Below are positions 44,984 to 53,586 of a DNA stretch of 64,000 nucleotides, piece after piece. Below the pieces are notes generated by a model, which made no database searches, was not told where the DNA came from, and saw only the letters and a program-made list of their open reading frames with translations. A program made the position numbers and the translations under genes. Source of the DNA: Streptomyces sp. WAC 04229 (GTDB lineage: Bacteria; Actinomycetota; Actinomycetes; Streptomycetales; Streptomycetaceae). The stretch lies in NCBI RefSeq assembly GCF_003947455.1, contig NZ_QHJH01000004.1:1-64000 (forward strand). Direction: 5' to 3'. Positions within the stretch are counted from its first letter, which is position 1, and each line of letters starts with the position of its first letter.

Positions 44984-47900
44984 TCAGCCGGCCCAGACGT
45001 CTTCGACGTAGCGCCCGGACTCGACGAGCGCCGCGAGCCATGCCACGGCCTGCTCATCGCTCGCACCGGTCCGTTCACGATAGAGCGCCATGAACGCTTC
45101 CCGTACGGCCGGTGCCATACGGCGGCCGTCGCCGCAGATGTAGACGCGCCCGTCGGACTCCAGGACCGACCACACCTCCTCGCTCTCGCGGGCGATGCGC
45201 TCCTGGACGAAGCGGGCGCCGTTCTCGGGCGCGTGCATGAAGGTGGGACGCATGCTGACGGCGCCGGCCGCCTCGGCCGCCTCGAACTCCTCCCGGTGGA
45301 GGAAGTCCACGTCGGGATGGTCGCAGCCGAAGTAGCAGAGCAGGGTCCCGGTCGAGCCGGCGTGGTGGCGGTCGAGAACCGCGCCGCGGAAGGGCGCGAG
45401 ACCGGTACCCGCGCTGATCAGGATCACCGGTACGGAGGTGTCCTCGGGGAGGCGGAAGGACTCGCTGCACGGCAGGACCCGGGCCTGGATCACGTCGCCC
45501 GCGTTCACCGTCTGCAGGAAGTGCGAGGCGATGCCCCGGAAGGCGCCCTCCCCCGACCGGTGGGGCGCCGCGAGCAGCGACACCATCAGGTCCGCCTCAC
45601 CCGGCCGGGCCGCGGCGGACGACGAGATCGAGTAGTGCCGGGGGCGCAGCACCGGCAGCATTTCCAGGAAGCGTTCGAAGGGCAGTTCGCACGCACGGTA
45701 GCGCTCCACGAGGTCCAGGACGCTGAGCCCCGCGACGGACACCTGCTCCCGGAAGGTCTCGGCATCGGCGGTGGCGAAGACGGTGAGCGGCTGCTTCTCA
45801 GGCGGGCAGGACGTGTGCTCGGCGAGCACGGCGACCTGCTCCTGGGTGGCCGGGTCCTGCAGCTCGACGAAGTCGGTGAGCAGGCGGCGCAGGGTCAGCG
45901 GCCGGTCGACCGGCAGCGCGCCCCGGCTCCGACGGCGGGCGCGCAGCCGGACCGTGCGGTCCAGGTCGAGGCCGAAGCGGTCGGCGACACGCTGGACGAG
46001 GGCCTCGGGATTGCTGGGCAGGACGGCCAGGTGATCAGCGGTGCGGTAGCTGACGCCCTCGGGCAGACGGAGCCGCAGGAACCGCTTGGAGCGTCCGAGT
46101 TCGTGGTCGGTGTCGACGAGTTCGTACGCTTCGAGGACCTCCATCGGCTGGACGCCGTGGCGCTCGGCGAGACCGCCGAGGACCGACTCCGAGGTGTCCT
46201 CCAGCTCGTACAGCCCTTCTTCTTCCGCCTCCGGTGCGGGACCCGCCGCCTCGCCGGCGACCGCTTCGCCGTACTCGTCCAGCAGGACCGCCCACAGGTC
46301 CGCCGTCCACTGGTCGACCACTCCGCCGAAGTCACCTGATGCGTCGGCGGCGCCGCGCTCCAGAAGCGGGACGGCGCCGGCGGCGGCCAGACGCTCGTCG
46401 ATCAGGGTGGGGATGCGCTGGTAGGTCGCCGCCCAGTTGCGGTCGCCGACACCGAGGACGGCGTACCGCAGGCCGGTGAGCGAGCCGGGGGCGAGGTTCT
46501 CCAGAGCGGCGACGAACTCGGCTGCGTCGTCGGTGGGGCGGCCGTTGTAGGAAGCGGCGACGATGACGACGGGGCCCTCGGTGCCGGCCAGTCTTTCCGT
46601 GTACTCGTTGAGGGCGGCGACGGACGGGACGAAGCCGTGCTCCTCGCCGTCGCCGCCGAGGTCGCGGGCGATGCCGGCGCAGGTGCCGAGGTTGGATCCG
46701 TGCAGCAGGGTCAGCGCGGTGCCGCTCGCACGGCGCGTCACGGTGGTGGTCCGGCCCGCGACGGGATCCGCCGCCGTCACGGCGGGCAGGCGCCGTTCGT
46801 CACTGGTGCGGCGGGCGAGCCGGAGGCTGAAGCCGTCGGGCTTGATGGTCAGCGTCGACTTGATCTTCAGCTGGTAGTCGGTGTGGTCGATCAGACGGTA
46901 GCGGTGCACCAGCAGGCCCAGCAGCAGGGTGGCCTCGTGCAGCGCGAACTGGCGGCCGATGCAGGCCCGCTCGCCGTTGCCGAACGGCTTGAAGGCGTGG
47001 ACCGAGCGGGCCGCCTCCCGCTCGGGGGTGAAGCGCTCGGGATCGAACAGCTCGACGTTCTCCCCCCAGGCCGCGTCACGGTGAAGGGCCGAGGTGATCA
47101 CCATCAGCGACTCGCCCTTGCGTACGGGGTACTTGCCGCCGATGACGGTGTCCTCGATCGGCTCGACGGCGAACGCGGGCGCCGTCGGCCACAGCCGCAG
47201 GCTCTCGTTGAGCACCTGGCGGATGTAGGCGAGCTTGCCGATGTCGCCGTACCCGGGATCCGGGTCGTCGGTGTCACCCCACAAGGCGTCCACCTCGGCC
47301 TGGGCCCGGGCGAGCACCTCCGGATGCTTGGTGAGGTAGTAGAGGGCGAAGGAGAGCGCGCTGCTGGTGGTCTCGTGGCCTGCGATCAGGAAGGTGATCA
47401 CCTGGTGGCGGATGTTGACGTCGTCCAGCAGCTCGCCGGTGGCGGGGTCCTCGGTGTGCAGCATCAGCCCCATCAGGTCGTCCGTGCTGGTGTCGCCGGA
47501 GGCACGGCGCTCCTTGATCACCTCGTCGACGAGGTCCGTCATCAGGTCGACGTCCCTCCGGAACTGCTCGACCTTCTTCCTCTTGAAGAACTCGGAGCCC
47601 GGGATTGACTCGCCCTTCTCCTGGGCGAAGACGAGGGCCCGGGTCATCGCGTCGACGAACGGGTGCAGGTCGTTGCGCCGGAAGGACTGGAAGTCGTAGC
47701 CGAAGCCGCACAGACCGATCGTGTCGAAGGTCAGCCGGGTCATCTCGTCGGGGACATCCACCGACTGCACCCCGGCGAGCCGGTCCCACTTGCCGATCAG
47801 CGAGCGGGCGACCTTGAGCATGGGGGCGTGGTAGCTGCGCATCGCGCCGAGCGAGAACGCGGGCATCAGGATGTCGTGGGCCTTGCGCCAGTTCGGTTCG

Positions 47901-48199
47901 TGGTTGTAGGCGGTGAACAGACCGTCCCCGGCCAGGGCCCGGACCTCGACCAGGTCGGCGTGAACGTGCTTGCGGAAGCGGGTCTCGTCCGACAGTTCGG
48001 TCACGAGGTCCAGGCCGCCGATCATGACGGTGTCCCTCCCGAAGACCCGCAGCCGGTACACGGGCCCGAACTCCCTGAACTCCTTCAGCAGGTAGGCCAG
48101 GAAGTCCGCGCCCGCAGGAAGGTTCAGCGCGTGGCCTACGAGGGGCAGCGGGGGGCGCTCGGGGATCGCCCGCGCCGCACCTACGGACACCTGAGTCAT
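44984..48199 (-). CDS. Self-sufficient CYP102-type cytochrome P450-reductase fusion
   Basis: The 1071-residue protein, from ATG 48199 (AAAGG 8 nt upstream), joins a P450 to a diflavin reductase. The P450 part has AGHETTS in the I helix, the ExxR motif in NESLRLWP, and haem ligand Cys413 in FGNGERACIGRQ. Flavodoxin-like FMN (about 500-650) and FAD/NADPH domains (about 690-1070, with RHYSISSS and SAGTGLAPFRGAV) complete it. It should hydroxylate fatty acids or related chains with NADPH and O2. The length and order match CYP102A (BM3). The frame extends to 48367, but the native start is at MTQVSVG. Confidence 0.95.
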   Translation of the reverse strand: MTQVSVGAARAIPERPPLPLVGHALNLPAGADFLAYLLKEFREFGPVYRLRVFGRDTVMIGGLDLVTELSDETRFRKHVHADLVEVRALAGDGLFTAYNHEPNWRKAHDILMPAFSLGAMRSYHAPMLKVARSLIGKWDRLAGVQSVDVPDEMTRLTFDTIGLCGFGYDFQSFRRNDLHPFVDAMTRALVFAQEKGESIPGSEFFKRKKVEQFRRDVDLMTDLVDEVIKERRASGDTSTDDLMGLMLHTEDPATGELLDDVNIRHQVITFLIAGHETTSSALSFALYYLTKHPEVLARAQAEVDALWGDTDDPDPGYGDIGKLAYIRQVLNESLRLWPTAPAFAVEPIEDTVIGGKYPVRKGESLMVITSALHRDAAWGENVELFDPERFTPEREAARSVHAFKPFGNGERACIGRQFALHEATLLLGLLVHRYRLIDHTDYQLKIKSTLTIKPDGFSLRLARRTSDERRLPAVTAADPVAGRTTTVTRRASGTALTLLHGSNLGTCAGIARDLGGDGEEHGFVPSVAALNEYTERLAGTEGPVVIVAASYNGRPTDDAAEFVAALENLAPGSLTGLRYAVLGVGDRNWAATYQRIPTLIDERLAAAGAVPLLERGAADASGDFGGVVDQWTADLWAVLLDEYGEAVAGEAAGPAPEAEEEGLYELEDTSESVLGGLAERHGVQPMEVLEAYELVDTDHELGRSKRFLRLRLPEGVSYRTADHLAVLPSNPEALVQRVADRFGLDLDRTVRLRARRRSRGALPVDRPLTLRRLLTDFVELQDPATQEQVAVLAEHTSCPPEKQPLTVFATADAETFREQVSVAGLSVLDLVERYRACELPFERFLEMLPVLRPRHYSISSSAAARPGEADLMVSLLAAPHRSGEGAFRGIASHFLQTVNAGDVIQARVLPCSESFRLPEDTSVPVILISAGTGLAPFRGAVLDRHHAGSTGTLLCYFGCDHPDVDFLHREEFEAAEAAGAVSMRPTFMHAPENGARFVQERIARESEEVWSVLESDGRVYICGDGRRMAPAVREAFMALYRERTGASDEQAVAWLAALVESGRYVEDVWAG

Positions 48200-48246
48200 G
48201 AGCGTGCCTTTCGTTTCTCTCCAGCGGTCACCAACCAATCTACACA

Positions 48247-48261
48247 CGACTTTGTCAGTCG
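48247..48261. promoter_or_regulatory. CGACT-N5-AGTCG operator upstream of the P450
   Basis: CGACTTTGTCAGTCG has 5-bp inverted arms at 48247-48251 and 48257-48261, about 50 bp upstream of the P450 ATG. It shares the half-site of the TetR promoter operator at 44260, the basis for assigning it to that regulator. Confidence 0.6.
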
Positions 48262-48374
48262 AACATGTCAGGTGACTGTATCGAAGGACACAGGCGGCTG
48301 GGGAACCTGGAATCCGATACGAACGTCCGGGGGCGGCCGCTTGACAGGCGACCTCGTCAACAGACACGGTTAAT

Positions 48375-48398
48375 CGACATGGTCATGTGACCATGTCG
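48375..48398. promoter_or_regulatory. 24-bp palindrome between the P450 and ADH genes
   Basis: Arms CGACATGGTCA and TGACCATGTCG (11 bp, perfect) flank a TG spacer, 52 bp upstream of the alcohol dehydrogenase. Its length and symmetry exceed the other operators in the window. It lies between divergent promoters and could control both the dehydrogenase and the P450. Confidence 0.7.
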
Positions 48399-48450
48399 TG
48401 CGTCTGAGCTGCAGGCGTGCGCTTCTTCCCGAGCACATCGAGGTTTGCGC

Positions 48451-49512
48451 ATGAACACCATGCTGGCCGGGCGGCTTCGCCTGGACACCCGCACCTTCGC
48501 CGTCGAAGAGGTCCCGATCCCGGTTCCCGGCGCGGGCGAAGTCCTCGTCGAAGTGCGGGCCGCCGGCGTCTGCCTGTCCGACATCCATCTGATCGACGGC
48601 AGCCTGAGCCCCTTCTACCCCGTGGACACCGTCAGGGACTCCGGTGCCCTCACCCCCGGCCACGAGGTGGCCGGTGTCGTCCATACCGTCGGCCCCGGCG
48701 TCAAGGGCGACTGGACCCCCGGCCTGCGCGTCGTACTACAGGCCGGTCAAGCGTGCGGCGACTGCGCCGACTGCCTGCGCTACATGACCTGCCGCAAGCC
48801 TCTGACTCGAGGAGTGGACTACGACGGCGGTTGGGCGCAGTACGCCCTCGCCCGGGAGGACACCCTGCTCCCCATCCCGGACCACCTGCCGTTCGACCAG
48901 GCCGCGATCATCCCCGACGCCGTCTCCACCCCGTACGCCGCGATCGTCGACACCGGCGCGGTCCGCCCCGCGCAGGCAGTCGGCATCTGGGGAGCCGGAG
49001 GTCTCGGCGCCCACGGCATCCGGCTCGCCCGCCTGGCCGGAGCCGCCCCAGTCATCGCTGTCGACCCGCTGGCCTCGGCCCGCGAGCGCGCCCTCCTGTT
49101 CGGAGCCGACGAGGCGCTGGACCCCACGGCCGGAGATTTCACCGAGGCGGTGCGAAGGGCGACGGCAGGGCGGGGCATCGACGTCGCCTTCGACTTCGCC
49201 GGCGTAGGAGCTGCCCGCGCCCAGGCCGGCACCGTGCTCGGCCCGAACGGCGTCCTGGTCCTCGCCGGCCTCACCCCGGAGCCGGTCAGCGTCGCCGACA
49301 GCATCGACTTCTGCTTCAACGTCCGGCAGATCCGCGGACACTACGGCTCCGAACCCGAGCACGTGGAACAGCTCGTCGCGCTGGCCGCCGCCGGACGGAT
49401 CGACCTCGGCCCCTCCGTCAGCGCCCACGTCCCCCTGGCCGAAGCCGCGGACGCCGTCGCCCGGCTGGAGAAGAAGATCGGAGACCCGATCCGCCTCGTA
49501 CTCACCCCCTGA
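48451..49512 (+). CDS. Zinc-binding alcohol dehydrogenase (medium chain)
   Basis: From ATG 48451 (CGAGG about 7 nt upstream) the 353-residue protein has GHEVAGVVHTVG and the structural-zinc cysteines in CGDCADCLRYMTC. It also has AGVCLSDIH for the catalytic zinc and GIWGAGGLGAHGIRLA for NAD. A TTG at 48445 is a weaker start. It is unrelated in detail to the dehydrogenase at 29025. Transcribed away from the P450 across a 251-bp spacer with two operators, it may oxidise the P450's hydroxylated product. Confidence 0.9.
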   Translation: MNTMLAGRLRLDTRTFAVEEVPIPVPGAGEVLVEVRAAGVCLSDIHLIDGSLSPFYPVDTVRDSGALTPGHEVAGVVHTVGPGVKGDWTPGLRVVLQAGQACGDCADCLRYMTCRKPLTRGVDYDGGWAQYALAREDTLLPIPDHLPFDQAAIIPDAVSTPYAAIVDTGAVRPAQAVGIWGAGGLGAHGIRLARLAGAAPVIAVDPLASARERALLFGADEALDPTAGDFTEAVRRATAGRGIDVAFDFAGVGAARAQAGTVLGPNGVLVLAGLTPEPVSVADSIDFCFNVRQIRGHYGSEPEHVEQLVALAAAGRIDLGPSVSAHVPLAEAADAVARLEKKIGDPIRLVLTP

Positions 49513-49786
49513 GCACGGCGGGGTGGAGTCCGGATCACCAGGCACGACGCGGCCGACCCGGATTATTCGGCCACCCCGCGCCGACAGGGCAGCCACTCAA
49601 GTCTGTTTTGACTTTTTTCGAGGGATCAGAAATCAGCCGAAGCCGGTGTTCCATTACGAGACCGGACGGCGAGCAACTTCACGATCGCCGAATTGTTCGA
49701 ATGAAGCCACAGGCTTCGGGCGTGGCGAGGTATGACGTGCCACATCGCTCGTCAATCGGTGATGCTCCGAACTCAGGAGGAGGTCG

Positions 49787-49835
49787 GTGCATCGTGCACT
49801 CGCCCCGACCGAGACAGGTGCACTTTTCTGTTGCA
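49787..49835 (+). promoter_or_regulatory. 49-bp promoter module, copy D (second amine oxidase)
   Basis: GTGCATCGTGCAC at 49787 and GGTGCA at 49817, again 30 bp apart. The downstream block is degraded (CTTTTCTGTT instead of CGCTGTCGTT). It is about 200 bp upstream of the amine oxidase because a hydrolase remnant lies between. The rest of the 521-bp spacer 49513-50033 has no other gene and is visibly lower in GC. Confidence 0.65.
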
Positions 49836-49904
49836 GCTGGACTCCACAATTGGGACGGTGGAAACGTCGGAACCGCGTCCAAGGAGGAGTCGGAAACTGA
49901 CATA

Positions 49905-50050
49905 GGCGCCGCGGATTCAGGCGTGGCACGTCACCATACCTGGCGCGGCATACAGCAGTCTCGAAATCCCTTACTGACCCGATCACCCAATACATCTCAC
50001 AATACGCAGACCGCGTGAGTGAAGGAGGAAAGCATGTCGAACTCTCTTAA
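49905..50050 (+). pseudogene. Decayed 3' end of an alpha/beta hydrolase gene
   Basis: After a premature stop and a frame shift, the sequence reads LTDPITQYISQYADRVSEGG and then KHVELS-stop, matching LVDPITTYVSQHANRVGEGG and SHVRIS of the intact hydrolase (24608-25531). Its stop at 50048-50050 overlaps the next amine oxidase by 17 bp, the same overlap as in the intact pair. The catalytic part is deleted. Confidence 0.85.
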
Positions 50051-51431
50051 GGGCGGAACCGAGGAAACAGCAGTCGACGTCGTGATCGTCGGCGCCGGCT
50101 TCGCCGGCCTGACCGCCGCAGAACGGCTGGGGAACATGGGCGTGTCGGTCTTGGTCGTGGAAGGTCGCGACCGCGTCGGAGGCCGAGCGTTCTCAGGCGA
50201 AGTGGCCGGGGTCAAGGTGGACCTCGGCGCGACGTGGGTCGCACAGCGGCACACTGCGATCCGAGACCTCGCGAGCCGGTTGGGGTGCACCACGACCAGT
50301 CAGTTCGACGAGGGCGACAACGTCCTGTGGATGGACGGACAGCGCAGCACCTACACCGGCACCTTTCCCGAGGTCTCACCCGAAGCCTTGGAAGACTTGG
50401 CCCGTATTCAGATGGCGGTGGCGGAACTGACTTCGACCATCAACGTCGATGCGGCTTGGGAATCCCCGGACGCCGGCCGGCTCGACGCGGTCTCGTTCGG
50501 AGAATGGCTCGACCAGCAGCAGGCGACAACGAGCACGCGGGCGCTGATGACCATCCTCACCAAGGTGCAGTGGGGCTGCAGCCCGGGGGATGTCTCTCTG
50601 CTGCACGCGTTGCGCTACATTCGCGCTGCAGGGGGCGTGGAGCACATGCTCAGCGTCGAGGGCGGTCAGCAAGAGGAGCGAATCACCGAAACCACTCAGG
50701 AGATCGCCGTGAGGCTCGCCGAGCAACTCGGCGACAGGGTTGTCGTCGGTGCCCCTGTTCGACGAATCACCCAGGACGACAGCGGCGTCACGGTCAGTAC
50801 CGACTCGAAAGTGATCAACGCCAAGTACGCCATCGTCACCGCCGCCCCCTCGCACCGCGTCGATATCGAATTCCAGCCTGCCCTGCCCGACAAGGCGGAA
50901 GGGCTCGCGAAGACCTGGCGTCTGGGCACACTGAGCAAGGCGTTCGTCGCCTACGAGAAGCCCTTCTGGCGGAGCAGCGGGCTTTCGGGTGAGGCACTGA
51001 CCGACACCGGTACCGTTTTCATCACCTTCGACGTTTCGCCCGATGACAGCGGACCAGGCGTCCTGATGGCCTTCTGCGACCCTCGCGTATTCGACGGTTT
51101 CAACTCGGCGGATCGACGTCGCCGGGTGATCGACCAGCTCGTCGGGCTGTACGGCGCTCAGGCGAGCACCCCCATCGACTACGTGGACCACTGCTGGGGC
51201 CCGGCGTCCGAACCGTTCGCCCCGGGAGGGCCGAACCCTGCTGTAGCCCCCTATGCATCCGTCAGTTACGGCAGCGCCCTCACAGAGCCTCACGGGCGCA
51301 TCCACTGGGCCGGGGTAGAAACCGCCGGCGAGTGGGCCGGAACCATGAACGGCGCCGTGCTTACGGGCCAGCAGACAGCCGAGCGGGTCGCACAGCGGCT
51401 TGGAGGGCACGCCGACAAGGGTGCCCAGTAG
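50034..51431 (+). CDS. Flavin monoamine oxidase (copy 2)
   Basis: The 465-residue protein starts at ATG 50034 with AAGGAGGA four bases upstream. GAGFAG from residue 20, VVEGRDRVGGRAF and the C-terminal HWAGVETAGEWAGTMNGAVLTGQ match copy 1 position for position. All FAD-contacting motifs are retained, so it should be active. Codon use is less GC-biased than in copy 1, consistent with relaxed constraint or a different history. It is the surviving part of a duplicated monooxygenase-hydrolase-oxidase operon and retains its own promoter module. Confidence 0.9.
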   Translation: MSNSLKGGTEETAVDVVIVGAGFAGLTAAERLGNMGVSVLVVEGRDRVGGRAFSGEVAGVKVDLGATWVAQRHTAIRDLASRLGCTTTSQFDEGDNVLWMDGQRSTYTGTFPEVSPEALEDLARIQMAVAELTSTINVDAAWESPDAGRLDAVSFGEWLDQQQATTSTRALMTILTKVQWGCSPGDVSLLHALRYIRAAGGVEHMLSVEGGQQEERITETTQEIAVRLAEQLGDRVVVGAPVRRITQDDSGVTVSTDSKVINAKYAIVTAAPSHRVDIEFQPALPDKAEGLAKTWRLGTLSKAFVAYEKPFWRSSGLSGEALTDTGTVFITFDVSPDDSGPGVLMAFCDPRVFDGFNSADRRRRVIDQLVGLYGAQASTPIDYVDHCWGPASEPFAPGGPNPAVAPYASVSYGSALTEPHGRIHWAGVETAGEWAGTMNGAVLTGQQTAERVAQRLGGHADKGAQ

Positions 51432-51579
51432 GCAGCGCTGCGGGGAGCCGATCTCGGCAGGCCGAACCGGAAGGCGTGGCAGACAGCTGCGTCGACCGGC
51501 GAGAACGCCGCCGAATCGGCTCCTGGCATCGCCGCCAGTGCTGCGGGGGGGCAGGGCAGTCGGGTTCCTCGTCCTCCAG

Positions 51580-51691
51580 GAACAGGACCGGGCCGGGGGC
51601 GCCCGCCGCGCCGAAGAACCCCGAGAACCGCGCCATCCCCAAACCCCCCGACACCCACGCCGTCACTGCCGAAGAGACTGAGAAGAAGTGA
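51580..51691 (+). pseudogene. Tail of a ResB/CcsA-like gene upstream of ccsB
   Basis: The last codons, reading KNPENRAIPKPPDTHAVTAEETEKK-stop, overlap the ccsB start in a GTGA arrangement. This is the usual organisation at the resB-resC junction, where ResB ends in a charged Pro/Thr/Glu-rich tail. No membrane part of ResB precedes it, so it is a 3' fragment. Identification rests on position and tail composition. Confidence 0.5.
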
Positions 51692-52803
51692 ATCTCGCCG
51701 CCGCGACCAACGAGCATCTCGCGAACGTCAGCAACACGCTGATCTACTCCGCGATGGCCGTCTACACCCTGGCCTTCTTCGCGTACATCACCGAGTGGCT
51801 CTTCGGCAGCCGCAGCAAGGTCGGCCGTACCGCCGCCGCACTCACCGCCGGCGCAGCCACCAAGGCGGCGTCCGGCCCGGCCGTCACCGTGAAGAAGGCC
51901 GGGGGCACCGCCGTACTGCAACGGCCGCAGGTCGTGGTGCGCTCCGCCTCCGGCTCCCGTGACGTGCCCGACGGTCCCGGCGCGCACGGCGGCACCGAGA
52001 AGGGCGACCTCTACGGACGCATCGCCATCTCACTGACCGTCCTCGCCTTCGCCATCGAGGCGGGTGGCGTGGTCTGTCGCGCCCTGTCGGTGCAGCGGGC
52101 GCCGTGGGGCAACATGTACGAGTTCAACATCACGCTCACGACGGTCGCCGTCGGCGTGTACCTTGTCCTGCTCGCCTTGCGAAAGAACGTCCGCTGGCTC
52201 GGCCTGCCGCTGGCCACGACCGTCCTGCTCGGCCTCGGCCTCGCCGTCACGGTCCTGTACACGGCCAGCGACCAGCTCGTCCCGGCCCTGCACTCGTACT
52301 GGCTGTACATCCACGTCTCGACCGCCATCTTCTGCGGCGCGGTCTTCTACGTGGGCGCGGTCTCCACGATCCTGTACCTCTTCAAGGACTCGTTCGAGAA
52401 CAAGCTCGCCTCCGGCGGCACCCCCGGCCGCTTCGCCAACTCGGTCCTGGACCGGCTGCCCTCCGCCGCCTCCCTCGACAAGTTCGCCTACCGCGTCAAC
52501 GCCGCCGTCTTCCCGCTGTGGACGTTCACGATCATCGCGGGCGCCATCTGGGCGGGCGACGCCTGGGGCCGCTACTGGGGCTGGGACCCCAAGGAGACCT
52601 GGTCCTTCATCACCTGGGTCGCCTACGCCGGCTACCTGCACGCCCGCGCCACCGCCGGCTGGAAGGGCCGCAAGGCCGCCTACCTGGCCCTGGCCGCCTT
52701 CGCCTGCTGGCTGTTCAACTACTACGGCGTCAACATCTTCGTCTCCGGCAAGCACTCCTACGCGGACGTTGGCCTGGGCGCCCTCCAGTCGGTCAGTTTC
52801 TGA
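51688..52803 (+). CDS. ccsB: Cytochrome c biogenesis protein CcsB/ResC (orphan copy)
   Basis: The 371-residue membrane protein has the CcsB haem-handling signature GRYWGWDPKETWSFITWV, conserved histidines in HSYWLYIHVSTAIFC, and about eight helices. With ResB it delivers haem to apocytochrome c at the membrane outer face. Normally it lies in a resA-resB-resC operon. Here only the last codons of a resB-like frame precede it and a fragment of another gene follows, so it is either a duplicated segment or the displaced sole copy. The coding sequence itself is intact. Confidence 0.9.
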   Translation: MNLAAATNEHLANVSNTLIYSAMAVYTLAFFAYITEWLFGSRSKVGRTAAALTAGAATKAASGPAVTVKKAGGTAVLQRPQVVVRSASGSRDVPDGPGAHGGTEKGDLYGRIAISLTVLAFAIEAGGVVCRALSVQRAPWGNMYEFNITLTTVAVGVYLVLLALRKNVRWLGLPLATTVLLGLGLAVTVLYTASDQLVPALHSYWLYIHVSTAIFCGAVFYVGAVSTILYLFKDSFENKLASGGTPGRFANSVLDRLPSAASLDKFAYRVNAAVFPLWTFTIIAGAIWAGDAWGRYWGWDPKETWSFITWVAYAGYLHARATAGWKGRKAAYLALAAFACWLFNYYGVNIFVSGKHSYADVGLGALQSVSF

Positions 52804-52812
52804 ACCGGCCCC

Positions 52813-52945
52813 CTACTGCGGGCCGTCACCGCGGGCGACGCCCGTGACGACGTCCCGCAGCCGTTCCACGTACAGCCGCAGGTTCTTGTGGGCGACGTCG
52901 GTGTCCGGGTAGCGGCTTGCGAACCACAGGCCCTCCAGCCAGAGC
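52813..52945 (-). pseudogene. C-terminal fragment of an unidentified gene beside ccsB
   Basis: Read leftwards it gives LEGLWFASRYPDTDVAHKNL and then RLYVERLRDVVTGVARGDGPQ-stop, a credible protein C-terminus. Its upstream part is replaced by integrase-derived sequence at about 52950. It is convergent with ccsB (10-bp gap). Family not recognised. Confidence 0.5.
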
Positions 52946-52949
52946 CTGT

Positions 52950-53206
52950 TTCAGGTAATTCCGCGACCGTCTTCTGCCCCAGCTCCCGGCTCGCTTCCGC
53001 GACAGACGGAGCCGCGCTTCTTCTCCGCATAGATCTGCGTGAGGCCCATCGATCGCGTCATCCTGCGTGCCGAACCCGCCCTTCTCGACCTGCTTCCCCA
53101 GACCGCTGCGGAAACGGATCGTGTATGGGTGCGGCCTCCGCATCGGCCTGGCACAGCCGCAGCCCTTGGAGAACGACCCCATACCGCAGGCGAGTTGACG
53201 AGCCAC
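52950..53206 (-). pseudogene. N-terminal fragment of a tyrosine-type integrase
   Basis: From GTG 53206 (GGAAGGTG upstream) the frame gives GSFSKGCGCARP, HPYTIRFRSGLGKQ and GGFGTQDDAID. After a frame shift it continues LTQIYAEKKR, then after another APSVAEASRELGQKTVAE. This is the N-terminal arm and SAM-like domain of a Streptomyces site-specific integrase family. The catalytic domain with R-H-R-Y is absent. It is an inactive relic of an integrated element. The rest of the gene-free stretch 52804-53862 holds the short repeats and panD/pucR remnants listed separately. Confidence 0.8.
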
Positions 53207-53300
53207 GCGACGCACCTTCCGAACAGGAGCCGGGCATCTGCACCCAGGCCCCCGCCGCGGCGATCGCCAGGTCAGCAACCCAGGACGCCCTCGCACCCGA

Positions 53301-53319
53301 TGCTGACCAATTGCTGACC
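53301..53319. repeat. TGCTGACC direct repeat pair, 11-bp spacing (site 1)
   Basis: TGCTGACC occurs at 53301 and 53312, about 100 bp upstream of the integrase relic. The same pair, with one change, recurs at 53587 and 53598 with identical 11-bp spacing. Repeats at one helical turn near an integrase gene suggest integrase or excisionase arm sites. Confidence 0.45.
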
Positions 53320-53363
53320 TGAGCGGCCCTACTATGCCTCTGACCTGCACAAACGCCCAGATG

Positions 53364-53500
53364 CTAGATCTTGGACTTGAACAGAGTACGCAGCACTTTG
53401 GACTCCTCTGAGACGGCTCCCTGCCTACTTCCTCCAGGTCAAGGGCGGTCTCGACTGTACACCGGCACGCGCCGAACGATGCTTGTGAGGAACATCGCTC
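53364..53500 (-). pseudogene. Decayed panD 5' end and upstream region
   Basis: Leftwards from GTG 53396 it encodes VLRTLFKSKI followed by a stop, matching the first ten residues of PanD ([10 protein letters not shown]). A further 100 bp upstream also matches the intact panD upstream region (15700-15833) at roughly four of five bases. The catalytic part is missing. Confidence 0.85.
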
Positions 53501-53586
53501 CGGTCAGGAGATACGGCCCCCACCTGGGCTTTCACGCCGTCTCCGACGACTGTTAGGGCAATTCTCCGGGAACGCTCTGCGGCTCA

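Noticed and set aside
15700..53500. The panD duplications as att sites of a recently integrated element
   Set aside because: Recent att repeats are identical; these differ at about one base in five, and the integrase is only a fragment.
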